Part shown: piece after piece, positions 7,162 to 15,077 of the stretch
Position numbering within the stretch: position 1 is the first letter of the stretch
How the letters are laid out: each line of letters opens with the position of its first letter
NCBI GenBank assembly: GCA_002707685.1
Contig: PANQ01000003.1
Coordinates: 145,732 to 208,263, forward strand
Source of the DNA: Porticoccus sp.
GTDB lineage: Bacteria > Pseudomonadota > Gammaproteobacteria > Pseudomonadales > Porticoccaceae
DNA length: 62,532 nucleotides
Direction of reading: 5' to 3'
Made by a program: the position numbers and the translations under genes
The notes under the pieces: generated by a model
What the model was told of the DNA's origin: nothing
What the model saw: only the letters and a program-made list of their open reading frames with translations
Databases searched by the model: none

Positions 7162-7416
7162 ATGGGTATTTTCGAAGTAGGCATGATTTTTTTCATTCCA
7201 ACGGGGACTTTGCTCCTAAATGCATGGCGCAAGAAAATAGGTAACGCCCGAGGCTGGCACTACGGTGTCTATGTGCTGGTTTCGATTGCAATGGCTACAG
7301 CTCCGCTGCTTTACGTTCGGAGTATTGAGCCCAATCACACTGTGCTGGGGGTTGTGTTAGCTGGGGTAGGATTCTTTTGGTTCGCAATCGTAGGGGCGCG
7401 CAATGCAAACACATAA
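7162..7416 (+). CDS. cassette B4: small membrane protein
   Basis: An 84-residue protein with three predicted helices, about residues 3-19, 29-50 and 57-78. A basic loop (NAWRKKIGNARGWHYG) lies between the first two. ATGAGGAAT upstream gives a modest Shine-Dalgarno. No family is recognised. It follows the collapsed attC and is closed by a full attC, so it moves, if at all, together with B3. Confidence 0.65.
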   Translation: MGIFEVGMIFFIPTGTLLLNAWRKKIGNARGWHYGVYVLVSIAMATAPLLYVRSIEPNHTVLGVVLAGVGFFWFAIVGARNANT

Positions 7417-7500
7417 CCAGGCGGTCAACCGGACGCCAAAAGCGGGGCGCTTTTGGTACCTTCCGCTGCGCTCCGGCGCCGGTTACCGCAGGCGTTAGGC
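7411..7500 (+). other. attC site of cassette B4
   Basis: This 90-bp site overlaps the end of B4: R'' ACATAAC (7411-7417) and R' GTTAGGC (7494-7500, exact GTTRRRY). Arms GGCGGTCAACCGG and CCGGTTACCGC pair. An inner stem CCAAAAGCG / CGCTTTTGG caps the structure. Confidence 0.87.
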
Positions 7501-7507
7501 AAAAAAC

Positions 7508-8008
7508 ATGAACATCAGACATTGGATCGTTGTTGTAGCCCTGCTGGCTGTATTCACATCAGTAACTGCTTCTGCTGTAACACGTGAGGAAGCCGAAGCA
7601 AGACTGGAAGAAATTGCATCCTGGGGCACCATGGATGGAACGTGGGAAGGCCAATATAAGATCGTTTTCAAACCGGAAGGTGGAGAAGATCCGGATACAG
7701 AAATAGTTAACGCGAAAGTTGTGCTGTCTGAAGGCAAAGCTTCTTTCTACATTGCCCTGCCAGGTGAAGAATTTTCACCCGTGTCTGAAGGTTTTCCTTT
7801 TCAGGCAAACGAGCTTTTTGCAAAGCTACAAGTCGTTCGAAGTGGTGGTGCATGGATAGAGTCGTGGATGGTTGATCTTTCGAGGGAAAGTAAGAATCAG
7901 GCAAAGCTGTTCCTGTTACGAACTGTCAACAATTGGGCCGGGGAAGCGCCGCCAACAGGGAGCGTATTCGCTGTCGTAGGTATTGGTTCTTTCTCGCGAG
8001 CCGAGTAA
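7508..8008 (+). CDS. cassette B5: secreted protein of unknown function
   Basis: A 166-residue protein with a signal peptide (MNIRHWIVVVALLAVFTSVTASA, cleavage near AVT). A charged helix (REEAEARLEEIASW) follows, then a beta-rich body with GTMDGTWEGQYKIVFKPEGGE, the kind of pattern seen in lipocalin-like or barrel-type domains. The start is 7 nt after the attC core with no real Shine-Dalgarno, as is common in cassettes. Function unknown. Its downstream attC is cut short by an IS remnant. Confidence 0.7.
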   Translation: MNIRHWIVVVALLAVFTSVTASAVTREEAEARLEEIASWGTMDGTWEGQYKIVFKPEGGEDPDTEIVNAKVVLSEGKASFYIALPGEEFSPVSEGFPFQANELFAKLQVVRSGGAWIESWMVDLSRESKNQAKLFLLRTVNNWAGEAPPTGSVFAVVGIGSFSRAE

Positions 8009-8009
8009 T

Positions 8010-8031
8010 GCCTAACAAGGCGTGCAAGCCG
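8010..8031 (+). other. truncated attC of cassette B5
   Basis: GCCTAAC (8010-8016, exact RYYYAAC) is followed by AAGGCGTGCAAGCCG, the left arm of an attC. It stops where insertion-sequence DNA begins near 8032, and no right arm is present. This is the distal end of the recognisable array. Confidence 0.7.
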
Positions 8032-8353
8032 CCCCTGTAGATCCCCCGTTTTAGTGGACACTTTACGCACATACCTTTTCATATTCTTCGGGGGATTGGT
8101 AGCCCAGCGATGAGTGCAAACGCACTCGATTATAGAACTCATATACTCAATAATATGTGATACGGCGTCTATACAATTTTCAAATTGCCGATGATGAACA
8201 AGCTCCGCTTTCATTGTGTGAAAGAAAGATTCCACTCGGGCATTGCCCAGTGGGTTACCTTTCCGGCTCATACTTCTTGTCATACCCGCACTTTCTACTA
8301 AATCACGGTACTCATGCGCCGCATATTCGATCCGCTGATCCGAGTGGAAAATC
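8032..8353 (-). pseudogene. IS3-family transposase remnant
   Basis: The minus strand encodes the end of an IS3-type DDE integrase core (LIFHSDQ, then GNPLGNARVESFFHTMKAELVHHRQF, with the E of the DDE triad in ARVESFF). After EYM one base is missing. The next frame continues as FYNRVRLHSSLGYQSPEEYEKVCA and stops at 8063. The IS end (CCCCTGTAGATCCCCCG...) lies at 8032-8060 and interrupts the attC. The 5' half of the transposase is absent, and the sequence breaks exactly at the palindromic element at 8354. It cannot produce active transposase. Confidence 0.88.
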
Positions 8354-8428
8354 AAAGGGGTCGTAGTGATTATTTTTTAACCATATATACCGCCAGACTG
8401 ATCAAAATTTATTTACTCCGACCCTTTT
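8354..8428. repeat. palindromic repeat, copy 1
   Basis: AAAGGGGTCG (8354-8363) is mirrored by CGACCCTTTT (8419-8428), with an AT-rich interior including GATTATTTTTTAA. The left arm and interior are shared with the element at 9259-9308, so this is a dispersed repeat of REP/MITE type. It forms the boundary of the truncated IS. Confidence 0.6.
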
Positions 8429-8470
8429 GATAGCCAATACTTGATTCAACCCAATTTTTTGGAATTGTTT

Positions 8471-9250
8471 ATGGACAACCCAAACTTGGCAAGCCCACCT
8501 ACTGTTCAATCTGTTCCCTCTTTCTTTGGACGTCTGTGGCCGCGTATTGTCGGATTACTGATAGTTTTCAAGGTCATGATTCCGCTGTTGATTTTGCTGG
8601 TGTTGTTGGTCGGTAGCTGGAAAATCATTGGCGGCATTAATACCGAAATCGAACGGGCAGGCAGGGCGCTTGAACCGAAAATTGAGTTGGCGAAAGATGA
8701 AATCAAAAAAATTCGTGAGGAAGGCCGACGCATTGCCGATGAAATCGTGAAAATCAAAAATCAGGGTGGCGAAGCCGCGGAAGAAATCAAACGCTCGATT
8801 GAACCTATCCGTCAGTCGCTGTATGCCATCAGCGGTACCGTAGGCGCAATTTCGAAAACATTAGAATCAATTTTGAACGGCATGATCAAGATCATCAACC
8901 GCATTCCGGGTGTGAAGGATATGCAGCGGATTAATTTACCCGATATAAATGTTCCGGGTTTTCATTTGCCAGATATCGATATTGATGTCGATCTGACCTT
9001 TAACATGGCAGCAGTTGAGGCGCTCAAAGCCGCCACCGAACAAATTGCCGCCGAGGCGGAATCGATGTTAAACACAATCGTAAAAATCTGGACAGCCTGG
9101 TGGTGGACGGTCACCACGATATTTTATTTGATCGGATTCTGGATTCTGCTGGCTCTGGCCGGCAATGTTGCCCGCAGCTGGCATAAGTTTTTAATCGGCA
9201 CGCGGTTACTGATGGGCAGATCGCAGGATGCAAGTTTGCAGATGCTTTAG
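8471..9250 (+). CDS. membrane protein with central coiled coil
   Basis: A 259-residue protein from the ATG at 8471; an in-frame start at 8441 adds ten residues inside the preceding repeat flank. Membrane helices lie near residues 25-55 and 205-235. Between them a long amphipathic, heptad-rich region runs from INTEIERAGRALEPKIELAKDEIKKIREEGRR to about KTLESIL. A Pro/Asp-rich segment follows (RINLPDINVPGFHLPDIDIDVDL). It looks like an inner-membrane protein with an extended periplasmic or cytoplasmic stalk. No family is recognised. It faces a convergent cyclase gene. Confidence 0.7.
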   Translation: MDNPNLASPPTVQSVPSFFGRLWPRIVGLLIVFKVMIPLLILLVLLVGSWKIIGGINTEIERAGRALEPKIELAKDEIKKIREEGRRIADEIVKIKNQGGEAAEEIKRSIEPIRQSLYAISGTVGAISKTLESILNGMIKIINRIPGVKDMQRINLPDINVPGFHLPDIDIDVDLTFNMAAVEALKAATEQIAAEAESMLNTIVKIWTAWWWTVTTIFYLIGFWILLALAGNVARSWHKFLIGTRLLMGRSQDASLQML

Positions 9251-9258
9251 ATATTTCG

Positions 9259-9308
9259 CTAAAGGGGTCGTAACAATTATTTTTTAAGCACTAAACCGAC
9301 CCCTTTAG
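9259..9308. repeat. palindromic repeat, copy 2
   Basis: CTAAAGGGGTCG (9259-9270) is perfectly mirrored by CGACCCCTTTAG (9297-9308), a 12-bp inverted repeat around a 26-nt AT-rich loop. It lies between two convergent genes and overlaps the last codons of the cyclase. It could act as a bidirectional transcription or translation punctuation element. Confidence 0.65.
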
Positions 9309-10252
9309 TTGTCTGTAACCCTTCTGAACTGCTCAACACGATTGCGGCCAAGTTTTTTGGCACTGTACAGTGCATTATCTGCACGCTTGAGGGCATCATT
9401 AATACTGTCGTTTTGGTTATTATCGAGCATGGTCACACCACAGCTGACTGTGCAGTTGATATCAATCCCATCACTGTGTACAGACTGGTTTTCTGTAATT
9501 GAACGCACTCGCTCGGCTGTTTGCAGGGCTGTTTGCAAATCGCTTTGTGGTAACAGTATGGTGAACTCTTCACCACCAATGCGCCCCAACAGGTCATTGT
9601 TCCGCAGGGTGTCGAGCCAGCGCCGGCAAAGCATTACCAGCACCCGGTCACCGGCATAATGTCCGTAACGATCATTGACCTGTTTGAAGTGGTCCACGTC
9701 CAGCATAATAAGGGCCGGTGTATGTCCATAGCGTTGCGTCCGTTGCAGCTCCTCTTCAGCACGTTCGAGAAAATACCCGCGGGCCATGACTCCCGTCAGC
9801 TGGTCACGCCAGGCTAGGTCTTGCAATAGGGCTTCATTCAGTTTCTGTCGGGTAATATCACGGAAGAACCAGACCCGACCCAGATAATTATTCTGATCAT
9901 CAAACAAACCGGTTGAATGACGATCCAGTGTGCGCCCATCCGTCAGTTCGATTTCAGTATGATCGTGGAGCTCTGGATTGTCGTAAAGCTCTTGAATACG
10001 CTGCAAAAAAGCATCGGGGTCCTTAAGTTTGCGCAATGCTGAGTCAAGCAAGGGCTCTTCAGGCAAGTGTGGATAGGCGGTCTGATCGTCAGGTCTGCTT
10101 TTTTGTTCTATCTGCCAGACTTCGAGAAACCGCTGGTTATATGAAATAACTTGCGAGTGCCGATCAACCACCAGAATACCGTCCGGCGATGCTTCCTGAA
10201 TGGCATGCAGTAACGGGCGGGTGAACTGGTTGTGATTGTCATCTTTGTCCAT
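9305..10252 (-). CDS. PAS-GGDEF diguanylate cyclase
   Basis: A 315-residue cytoplasmic protein predicted to make c-di-GMP from two GTP. A PAS domain covers about residues 12-130 (ILVVDRHSQVISYNQRFLEVW...YLGRVWFFRDIT). The GGDEF domain covers about 145-310 and has an active-type GGEEF signature (GRIGGEEFTILLPQSD) and the upstream LDVDHFKQVNDRYGH metal/GTP segment. I do not see a clear RxxD inhibitory site at the usual position. There are no membrane helices. The PAS ligand cannot be told from sequence. It stands alone, its 3' end overlapping the palindromic repeat. Confidence 0.92.
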   Translation of the reverse strand: MDKDDNHNQFTRPLLHAIQEASPDGILVVDRHSQVISYNQRFLEVWQIEQKSRPDDQTAYPHLPEEPLLDSALRKLKDPDAFLQRIQELYDNPELHDHTEIELTDGRTLDRHSTGLFDDQNNYLGRVWFFRDITRQKLNEALLQDLAWRDQLTGVMARGYFLERAEEELQRTQRYGHTPALIMLDVDHFKQVNDRYGHYAGDRVLVMLCRRWLDTLRNNDLLGRIGGEEFTILLPQSDLQTALQTAERVRSITENQSVHSDGIDINCTVSCGVTMLDNNQNDSINDALKRADNALYSAKKLGRNRVEQFRRVTDN

Positions 10253-10521
10253 ATAAGACCGGAATTGACGTTCTTATCGGAGAGATCTGTAAAATTTCAT
10301 TATAGGCCTCCGACTTATATAGGCAAATCGCTTGCCGGGTAATCTCGATAGTTGAGGCCAAGCCGGTTCCAAGCAGCAGCGTCAAATGAAAGAGGCCGTA
10401 ACAACTACTTTTCAACCGTTTTCTCCGCTAGGCTGACAGGTGTACTTTTTAATGGCCAATTGATCGCCTATTGGCAGCGAACTTTCACAACAGAACAGCA
10501 TTTGGGGCAAGTTTACCTGTC

Positions 10522-11007
10522 ATGTACAAAGTTTTATTAATCGGCTTCCTAGTTTGCCAGCTGGCCATGGCTGATGAGCAGTTTCTCGCAGACAGTGTGC
10601 TGGTCGATAAGTCGGAGAGAAAGCTCTATCTGCTCCGGGAGGGTATCAAGTACCGGGAGTATTCCATCGCTTTGGGCCCCCGGCCACGTGGTCACAAATT
10701 GCATGCTGGCGATGAACGGACGCCAGAAGGGCGTTATATTCTGGATTTCAAGACTGAAAAAAGTGATTTTTACAAAGCCATTCATATTTCCTACCCTAAT
10801 GAGCAGGATATTAAACGGGCCTCAGACATTGGGGCTGCTCCGGGAGGTTCAATCATGATTCATGGGATGCCCAATAATACGACGTTACCTCCCGAGCTGG
10901 TTCAGATGTTCAACTGGACCGATGGCTGTATTGCGGTAACCGACCAGGACATGGATGAAATCTGGTCGGCCATCAAGCCAGGCACACCTATTGATATTCG
11001 TCCCTAA
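10522..11007 (+). CDS. L,D-transpeptidase (YkuD fold), short
   Basis: A 161-residue exported enzyme starting at the ATG at 10522, which gives a clean signal peptide (MYKVLLIGFLVCQLAMA); a longer in-frame start would bury it. The YkuD catalytic pattern is visible as IMIHGM followed by WTDGCIAVTD, the Cys being the nucleophile. Such enzymes make 3-3 peptidoglycan cross-links or attach lipoproteins to diaminopimelate. The next L,D-transpeptidase gene overlaps its stop codon, and an Lpp-like lipoprotein gene lies convergent just beyond. A role in envelope anchoring is inferred from that context. Confidence 0.87.
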   Translation: MYKVLLIGFLVCQLAMADEQFLADSVLVDKSERKLYLLREGIKYREYSIALGPRPRGHKLHAGDERTPEGRYILDFKTEKSDFYKAIHISYPNEQDIKRASDIGAAPGGSIMIHGMPNNTTLPPELVQMFNWTDGCIAVTDQDMDEIWSAIKPGTPIDIRP

Positions 11008-12038
11008 TGGCAACCTGGCGGCCAATTCAGGGAACCATGACAAGCGCCAGGGCCTTTGGTGTCCTGTTAGCTGCTCTTTGTTGCCTGCCCTGCCTGGCTG
11101 AGAATCGGCATATTCTGACATCAGAGACAAACACGGATCTGGTGGGCAATAACAGCAGCACCAACATATCGAGAGAAGAAACGCTGATTGATATCGCAGT
11201 TCGATATCAGTTGGGATACAACATGATCCGCTCGGCAAATCCGGATGTCGACGCCTGGCTTCCCGATGACGGGAGCAACGTATTATTGCCGTTCAGTGTT
11301 ATTTTGCCGGATGCGCCACGAACAGGCATTGTCATCAATACAGCGGAAATGCGTCTTTATTTTTACCACAGGGATGAGCAGCAGAATGACACAGTGACTG
11401 TTTACCCCATCAGTGTGGGCCGCAGGGACTGGGCGACCCCGCTGACTGAAACGCGGGTGACAATGAAAATTGAGCACCCGCCCTGGTATCCCCCTGACAG
11501 TATCCGTGCGGAACACGCCGCTCGCGGGGACATACTGCCCAAAATCGTTCCCGCTGGCCCAGACAACCCACTAGGGGATTATTTACTGGCATTGGATATT
11601 CCAAGCTATTTTATCCACGGGACCAATAAACGCTTTGGCATTGGCATGCAGGTCACTCATGGCTGTATTCGCATGTACCCGGAACATATTGAAGAACTCT
11701 ATAACCTCATATCGGTTAACACGCCTGTCAGCATCGTCAATCAGACCCACAAAATCGGCTGGAAAGACGAAAAGCTTTATCTGGAGGTACATCACCCTCT
11801 GGAACTTGATGGCGTGGTGCAGGAGGAAAATCGAACAGGTATTGTCGATAAGCTGACGTCAATACTGGAGAAACAACCGGAGGTTCTGATCGACTGGAAC
11901 AGGGTCGATATTGCAATAACAAAGGCTACGGGCATACCCGTGCTGGTGGGAATACAGCCACATTCATTATCAGATTTTGAGTATTACCGAAATCATATCC
12001 GGTCAGACCACTCAAACCGACCGGATATGATTGAGTAA
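11007..12038 (+). CDS. L,D-transpeptidase of ErfK/YbiS type
   Basis: A 343-residue periplasmic enzyme. The ATG at 11007 overlaps the previous stop by one base; Met 11 at 11037 would start the signal peptide (MTSARAFGVLLAALCCLPCLA) more typically. A LysM-like segment (TLIDIAVRYQLGYNMIRSANPDVDAWLPDDGSNVLLP) precedes the YkuD domain, with catalytic box FIHGTNKRFGIGMQVTHGCIRMYP. This domain order is that of the E. coli ErfK/YbiS group, which links the C-terminal Lys of Braun lipoprotein to peptidoglycan. Its stop is 5 nt from the convergent end of the lipoprotein gene. Confidence 0.9.
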   Translation: MATWRPIQGTMTSARAFGVLLAALCCLPCLAENRHILTSETNTDLVGNNSSTNISREETLIDIAVRYQLGYNMIRSANPDVDAWLPDDGSNVLLPFSVILPDAPRTGIVINTAEMRLYFYHRDEQQNDTVTVYPISVGRRDWATPLTETRVTMKIEHPPWYPPDSIRAEHAARGDILPKIVPAGPDNPLGDYLLALDIPSYFIHGTNKRFGIGMQVTHGCIRMYPEHIEELYNLISVNTPVSIVNQTHKIGWKDEKLYLEVHHPLELDGVVQEENRTGIVDKLTSILEKQPEVLIDWNRVDIAITKATGIPVLVGIQPHSLSDFEYYRNHIRSDHSNRPDMIE

Positions 12039-12043
12039 ATGGA

Positions 12044-12319
12044 CTACTTTTCCATTGCCTTTTTAAAGGCCCGGTCAATTTTCTCGTTGGCTTCGTATGC
12101 TGATGTTTTTGCTTCGTCAGCGGTACTTTGGGCATTGGCAGCAGCTTTATTTGCAGCATCAGCTGACCGCTGGGCATCGGCGGCTGCCCTGCTTGCTTCT
12201 GCAGCTGAACGCTGAGCTTCCTGCGCCATTGCCCTGACCTCATCTACCGATGAGTTACTTGCACAACCAGTGACCGCCACCACCATCAAAACAGGTAAAA
12301 ACTTTACTAAAGATTTCAT
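12044..12319 (-). CDS. Lpp/OprI-type alanine-zipper lipoprotein
   Basis: A 91-residue lipoprotein with a strong Shine-Dalgarno (AAGGAG). The signal peptide ends in VTGC, so Cys 19 would be lipidated. The mature part is one long helix of Ala-rich heptads (AAEASRAAADAQRSADAANKAAANAQSTADEA), the coiled-coil pattern of OprI and Lpp trimers. The C-terminus is MEK. A terminal Lys is the residue that L,D-transpeptidases attach to peptidoglycan in Lpp. It is convergent with two such transpeptidase genes. Outer-membrane tethering is therefore a reasonable inference. Confidence 0.87.
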   Translation of the reverse strand: MKSLVKFLPVLMVVAVTGCASNSSVDEVRAMAQEAQRSAAEASRAAADAQRSADAANKAAANAQSTADEAKTSAYEANEKIDRAFKKAMEK

Positions 12320-12546
12320 GAAGCTCTCCTTACTGAAGAAAAAACAAGTCAGATCTACACGGGGGTTATTACTTTCAAAGTATGGATGCAGGATTTACCA
12401 GTTGCAAACCCTGTTACTTATCAACTTGATTTGAATTAATTATCAGGTTCATATTCATGGTGTACTGACACAAGACACACATATTGGCTACAGAGGCACT
12501 GCCACGCAAGTGGTGAAGCCCCCTTATTGCGACGGCAGGAAACCCT

Positions 12547-13599
12547 ATGGCAAAACAACGACTGATTATGCTGTTCGACGGGACCTGGAACGATCCCGAA
12601 GATCAAACAAATGTTTATCGTATCTCGCGCTGCCTTCATGATTATGATAGCGATATACGACAACGCTTTTTCTACAGCGCCGGTGTTGGCACATCGAAGC
12701 TGGAGCGTTTCAGAGGGGGCGTGTTCGGTTACGGTCTTAGCAAAAATTTGCTGGCGGGATACGAGTGGCTTGCAAAACGCTACACCGATGGAGAGGAAAT
12801 CTGGATATTCGGTTTCAGTCGTGGAGCCTATACGGCAAGAAGTCTCGTTGGGTTAATCCGCAAATGTGGGTTACTGCATATCGTCACCCCGGGCTTGCTG
12901 GAAAAAGCTGAAAGTATCTACCGGGACGAGGGTCTCTCTCCAGATGCTGACGTCTGCAAGGATTTCAGGGAACGCTACAGCCGAAGTCCGAGGATCCACT
13001 TCATCGGCGTATGGGATACCGTCGGCGCACTGGGAGTACCCGGCACGGTCCTTTCCGAAAGGGGGAAGTACTCGTGGCACGATACCGAACTCTCCAGCAT
13101 TGTGGATTATGCCTACCATGCGGTTGCACTGGACGAACACAGGGCGGCCTACGACGTACCACTGTGGACAAGTGCCGATGGAAACAAAAAACAGCGCAAT
13201 CTGGAGGTTGAGCAGCGCTGGTTTATTGGCGCCCACGCGAATGTGGGCGGTGGCTATGGTACCAAGGATTCACTTGCCGATATTCCGTTGCAATGGATTC
13301 TGGAGAATGCTGAAAAAGCAGGGCTGAAGCTCGATCCATTCAAGGCGCCCGACGATGCATGGCAAACCGAGCCAAAAGACTCCTTCAAGGAATTCCTGAA
13401 CGGCGCCTACGCATGGTTCCGCAAGATCAAAGAACAGGGAGACGGCCGGTTCTGCAGAAGATATTCAGAGGGTCTAAACGGACACCCTGCGGTCAACATT
13501 TCGGTTGATAACAGTGTCTGGAAGCGCTGGAAAGATGCCAAGTTTGACTATCGACCACGCACTCTGACCGATGCAGACCAGTACCCTCCGGGGCAATAA
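12547..13599 (+). CDS. DUF2235 alpha/beta hydrolase (Tle1-like domain)
   Basis: A 350-residue soluble protein. LIMLFDGTWNDPEDQTNVYRI is the DUF2235 opening. The nucleophile elbow is GFSRGAYTARSL (GxSxG) near residue 96, and FIGVWDTVGALGVPG and NVGGGYGTKDSLADIPLQW supply the likely Asp and active-site loop segments. DUF2235 includes the Tle1 phospholipase effectors of type VI secretion. No vgrG, PAAR, adaptor or immunity gene lies beside it, so a housekeeping or orphan hydrolase is at least as likely. CAGGAAACCCT gives a usable ribosome site. It reads as a single gene. Confidence 0.85.
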   Translation: MAKQRLIMLFDGTWNDPEDQTNVYRISRCLHDYDSDIRQRFFYSAGVGTSKLERFRGGVFGYGLSKNLLAGYEWLAKRYTDGEEIWIFGFSRGAYTARSLVGLIRKCGLLHIVTPGLLEKAESIYRDEGLSPDADVCKDFRERYSRSPRIHFIGVWDTVGALGVPGTVLSERGKYSWHDTELSSIVDYAYHAVALDEHRAAYDVPLWTSADGNKKQRNLEVEQRWFIGAHANVGGGYGTKDSLADIPLQWILENAEKAGLKLDPFKAPDDAWQTEPKDSFKEFLNGAYAWFRKIKEQGDGRFCRRYSEGLNGHPAVNISVDNSVWKRWKDAKFDYRPRTLTDADQYPPGQ

Positions 13600-13741
13600 G
13601 TTGCAACCTCGCCGTAGCCCGAGGGAGTCACTCCCATATTGTTATTGATGTGCGGACCAACGGGGCATCGGACCCTGCTTCTGCATCGCAGCAATTCGAA
13701 ACGACGACTTAACAACTGTCGCTTGGCCAAAAGGACATCAT

Positions 13742-14470
13742 ATGGACATATCACTGGTTTCAACCATTATTGTTCTTAGTACTGCCGCTGGGATCTGTAT
13801 CCCCGTAGGTGGACTGATCGCGAGTTTCGAGCACATCCGACCCAATTGGCTCGAACAGGAATTTCGACATTTTCTGATTGCCTTTGGTGGCGGTATTCTT
13901 CTGGGGGCCGTTTCTGTCGTTCTGGTTCCGGAAGGAACCACATTTATGAATGATTCTGTATTTTCAATTCCTGTGGTCCTCGCCGGTGGCCTCACGTTCT
14001 TCCTGATCGAGCGATTACTCGACTTGAAGCGGAGGGAGTCTCCCCAATTGATGGCGATGGTTCTGGACTACGTGCCCGAAGCTATCGCATTGGGTGGGCT
14101 AATCGCTCTGGGGTCACCTATTGCTCCGTTACTGGCATTACTGATTGGCTTACAAAATCTGCCAGAAGGATTTAACGCCTACAGAGAGCTTAAGTTTCAA
14201 AACAACACCTCTTCCCAAAAAACGTTGCTGACAATGAGCCTCCTGGTTCCACTAGGACCGCTGGCCGGGATTGCTGGTTATTCATTTCTCTCGGAGCACG
14301 AACCCATCATGGGGGCAATCATGCTATTTTCAGCTGGCGGTATTCTTTATCTGATTTTCCAGGATATCGCGCCACAATCGCGACTGAAAAAACACTGGGC
14401 ACCGCCCCTTGGCGCCGTGTTTGGGTTTTGCTTTGCACTATTTGCTGAAATGTTGACACACACCAGCTAG
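13742..14470 (+). CDS. ZIP-like metal transporter family protein
   Basis: A 242-residue inner-membrane protein with about eight hydrophobic segments. The family fingerprint is the pair of metal-site helices: DYVPEAIALGG near residue 103 and LQNLPEGFNAYRELK near residue 138. In canonical ZIP proteins these read H(N/S)xPEG-type motifs; here the first His is Asp-Tyr, so metal preference is uncertain. AAAAGGA precedes the ATG. The Gdx/SugE gene follows 55 nt downstream on the same strand. Confidence 0.75.
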   Translation: MDISLVSTIIVLSTAAGICIPVGGLIASFEHIRPNWLEQEFRHFLIAFGGGILLGAVSVVLVPEGTTFMNDSVFSIPVVLAGGLTFFLIERLLDLKRRESPQLMAMVLDYVPEAIALGGLIALGSPIAPLLALLIGLQNLPEGFNAYRELKFQNNTSSQKTLLTMSLLVPLGPLAGIAGYSFLSEHEPIMGAIMLFSAGGILYLIFQDIAPQSRLKKHWAPPLGAVFGFCFALFAEMLTHTS

Positions 14471-14525
14471 CAAGCCAGGGTTCTCGCCCCTTCAGGCCGG
14501 GACGACGCTATAAAAGAGGTATTTA

Positions 14526-14843
14526 ATGAACTGGTTTATTTTGTTTGTTGCCGGTCTTCTCGAAATCGGCTGGGCTATTGGACTGAAGTACACGGAGGGC
14601 TTTACACGACTGTGGCCAACTGTGGGAACAGTGATTTCACTGGTGGCCAGTTTCCTGTTGCTTGGTATTGCCATGCGGTCACTGCCCGTGGGGACGGCGT
14701 ATGCGGTGTGGGTTGGTATCGGTGCCGTTGGCACAGCGATTTTGGGGATATTCCTGTTCGGCGAGTCCGCCGATCTGCCCAGAATACTGAGTCTTTGCCT
14801 GATTTGTGCCGGCATTGTTGGCCTCAAACTTACCCATGCCTGA
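14526..14843 (+). CDS. gdx: SMR-family guanidinium exporter Gdx/SugE
   Basis: A 105-residue, four-helix small multidrug resistance protein. The functional Glu is in helix 1 ([16 protein letters not shown]), and the [16 protein letters not shown] segment separates the Gdx/SugE branch from EmrE-like drug pumps. This branch exports guanidinium in exchange for protons as an antiparallel dimer in the inner membrane. AGAGGT lies before the ATG. Many gdx genes sit behind guanidine riboswitches; I looked for ykkC-type motifs in the 55-nt leader and found none convincing. Confidence 0.92.
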   Translation: MNWFILFVAGLLEIGWAIGLKYTEGFTRLWPTVGTVISLVASFLLLGIAMRSLPVGTAYAVWVGIGAVGTAILGIFLFGESADLPRILSLCLICAGIVGLKLTHA

Positions 14844-15077
14844 TAACCGACTGAAAAGTCTTGACTTTTAGGTCCATGACCTGTGTTCAGATGACTCCGC
14901 TAGCTGGTTCGGCCTCGGCCCGCTTTTCTTCAGCACTTTATGTCAGCGCCCGGCAAATAACTCCTGACTGTTAGACGTTCCTGCCCTTCTGCCTGCGTCA
15001 ATTTGTCGCATGTTCTGTTTTTCGCCTGTCTTTTAGAATAGCGCTCTTTTTGAGTCTTCACTAAGGAGTGGCTTGTT

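Noticed and set aside
12547..13599. DUF2235 protein as a type VI secretion effector
   Set aside because: No VgrG, PAAR, adaptor or immunity gene nearby, so the effector role has no contextual support.
14471..14525. Possible guanidine riboswitch before gdx
   Set aside because: GGGACGACG resembles the ACGR loop of mini-ykkC, but flanking bases do not form the two required hairpins and there is no ykkC-I or -III consensus.
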